From Panax quinquefolius (Eukaryota > Streptophyta > Magnoliopsida > Apiales > Araliaceae), in NCBI GenBank assembly GCA_020205615.1, contig CM035164.1, positions 123,252,307-123,316,306 of the forward strand: DNA of 64,000 nt, in the 5' to 3' direction. Numbering within the stretch: position 1 is the stretch's first letter; each line of letters begins with the position of its first letter. The notes under the pieces were generated by a model that saw only the letters and a program-made list of their open reading frames with translations, did no database searches and was not told the origin of the DNA. A program made the position numbers and the translations under genes. Positions 62,668-64,000 of the stretch are shown here, piece by piece.

Positions 62668-64000
62668 AAGACCCTCAAAATTTTTAAATAAAAAGGAATT
62701 TCCTTTATTTATTATTTTGAAATAGTAAGGGTGGATTTGATTAATGTGTTTAGTTATGGGTAAAATGCTAAATATTTCAAAAATAAGCAGTGGTTATAAA
62801 ATATTCATTTTTGTCAGGGAATATTCGTTTGGTCGTGGAATATTCGTGACCGCTTCAGAATATTCGTATGCACGACGACAGTAGCGACCATGTGTGGGCC
62901 CATAAATGTAAAGTTTATTGGATGAAGAAAACGACAAATATAAGTTGGTTAAAAATAACTTGCGTAGTTATTACCGCTAAGACCATTGAATACCCTCCTG
63001 GTTAAAATACAATGTCTGGCGTCGTTACAAAGCAAGATACCAGTATTGCACAAGATTGTTGAATTATTGATCCTTACGTAAGAAGGCACTACTCAATAAT
63101 TTTCACGAGTTACCGCTCAATATTTTATTTTATTGATTCAATAATTGCTGCGTTGATATTTTATATTATTGTTGTTCAATAATTGTCACCGCATGATATT
63201 TCCCATTATCGATCAATAATTCATATTATTTGAATAATATTATTAGATAACATTATTGGCAATGTCTAGAAAGTTCTCATCTAAGGAGAGGTTTGGTCAC
63301 CTAATCACAAGCGCCAAGAAGGAGAGATCCTTATCTAAAAGCCCTCTTCCTCGGGAACTACCGTCATTATAATTGTGATTCTCAGAATATTATTTGTGAA
63401 TAATTAATTATTGATTCATATGATAAAGAAATATTTATTTTATGTGGATATAAATGATGGATTTATTTATGTGGTTATTAATGAAGGAATTAATGTTGAG
63501 GTGTTTTATCAAGATTTTATCTGATTGGAGGTGTTAAAATCAAATCGTGGGTTTTGAGATATATTATGGGGTTATAATTTTAATCCGACCGTTGATTGTA
63601 GTAATTTTTGGGTATGTTATACATACATAAGTTGAGTATATGTCCACAAATTTTGAACCGTTAAAATGCACGAATGATTTGTTGTGAATTTTAAGAGGTG
63701 TTTGATTCTAAATTAGGTTTATAATTGATTTTGGTGGAAAATTCTAGAATTGAGGGGCCCCACTTGTGGTTGGTGAAGAAATGTGCTGAATTTTATTTCA
63801 AATGTGGTGGGTGGCAATAGTAGCGGTGTAAAGCCATCAGTGTAGGTCAAGTCTGCTTTTGCGGGCTAACATTTTCCTATAAATAGAGGGCTAAGTTAGA
63901 ATTGAAAATCACACCGTAAACAAAGTTTTCTTTCTCTCTCTATTATTGAGCGTATTTTGTGAGTATTTAGATACTTTGAGAGTTGTTGTTCAAGACAAGT
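62668..64000 (+). repeat. LTR family A, first 1.3 kb, runs out of window
   Basis: It starts TGTAAGACCCTC and follows the family A LTR through the TATA box at 63,878. It is the best preserved start of the family in the window. Whether it is a solo LTR or the 5' LTR of an element beyond 64,000 cannot be seen. Confidence 0.85.
63878..63886 (+). promoter_or_regulatory. LTR A TATA box
   Basis: TATAAATAG preceded by TTTTCC; the conserved leader AGGGCTAAGTTAGAATTGAA follows. Confidence 0.65.

Overview
This window is nuclear DNA of a flowering plant, most likely a eudicot. It is AT-rich, has many short introns with canonical plant splice sites, is packed with plant-type LTR retrotransposons, hAT, Mutator-like and MITE elements, and its cellular genes have their closest recognisable relatives in plants. 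I cannot name the species.

Layout. Positions 1 to about 28,990 are almost entirely transposon sequence. A decayed Ty3/gypsy element with long LTRs (family B) runs from the left edge to 8,736 and carries a family A LTR inside it. At 9,950-11,065 lies a non-autonomous element containing a recognisable exon of mitochondrial aspartate aminotransferase. At 11,464-14,290 is an odd GGTTAC-rich block with the N-terminal piece of a Mutator-like transposase. Inverted family B and forward family A LTRs follow (14,303-22,790). A reverse-strand gypsy pol relic (22,880-28,990) is split by a solo LTR with a clean 5-bp target duplication.

Positions 29,767-46,993 hold one intact 21-exon gene for NSF, the AAA+ ATPase that disassembles SNARE complexes (737 codons, every junction in frame). 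Its first intron has all the marks of a U12-type AT-AC intron and its fourth is a GC-AG intron. Its introns collect mobile DNA: a LINE relic, a 3.3-kb hAT element with a perfect 8-bp target duplication, several MITEs, a tandem partial exon duplication and a small copia-derived LTR element.

Downstream lie a type 3 metallothionein gene (48,305-49,555) whose first exon looks damaged and whose introns carry long AT microsatellites, and a reverse-strand COX17 copper chaperone gene (coding exon 51,156-51,401) with a roughly 2-kb 5'-UTR intron. From 54,200 to the right edge the window is again mobile DNA: a dispersed repeat pair around a family A LTR, a GRF zinc-finger ORF convergent with a Mutator-like transposase (probably one element), and a family A LTR that cuts off the transposase N-terminus and runs out of the window.

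No operon, CRISPR array, rRNA or tRNA gene was seen. The three cellular genes are unrelated in function (membrane fusion, metal binding, copper delivery to cytochrome oxidase). Exon models were built by eye from splice consensus and family knowledge; nothing was aligned by computer.
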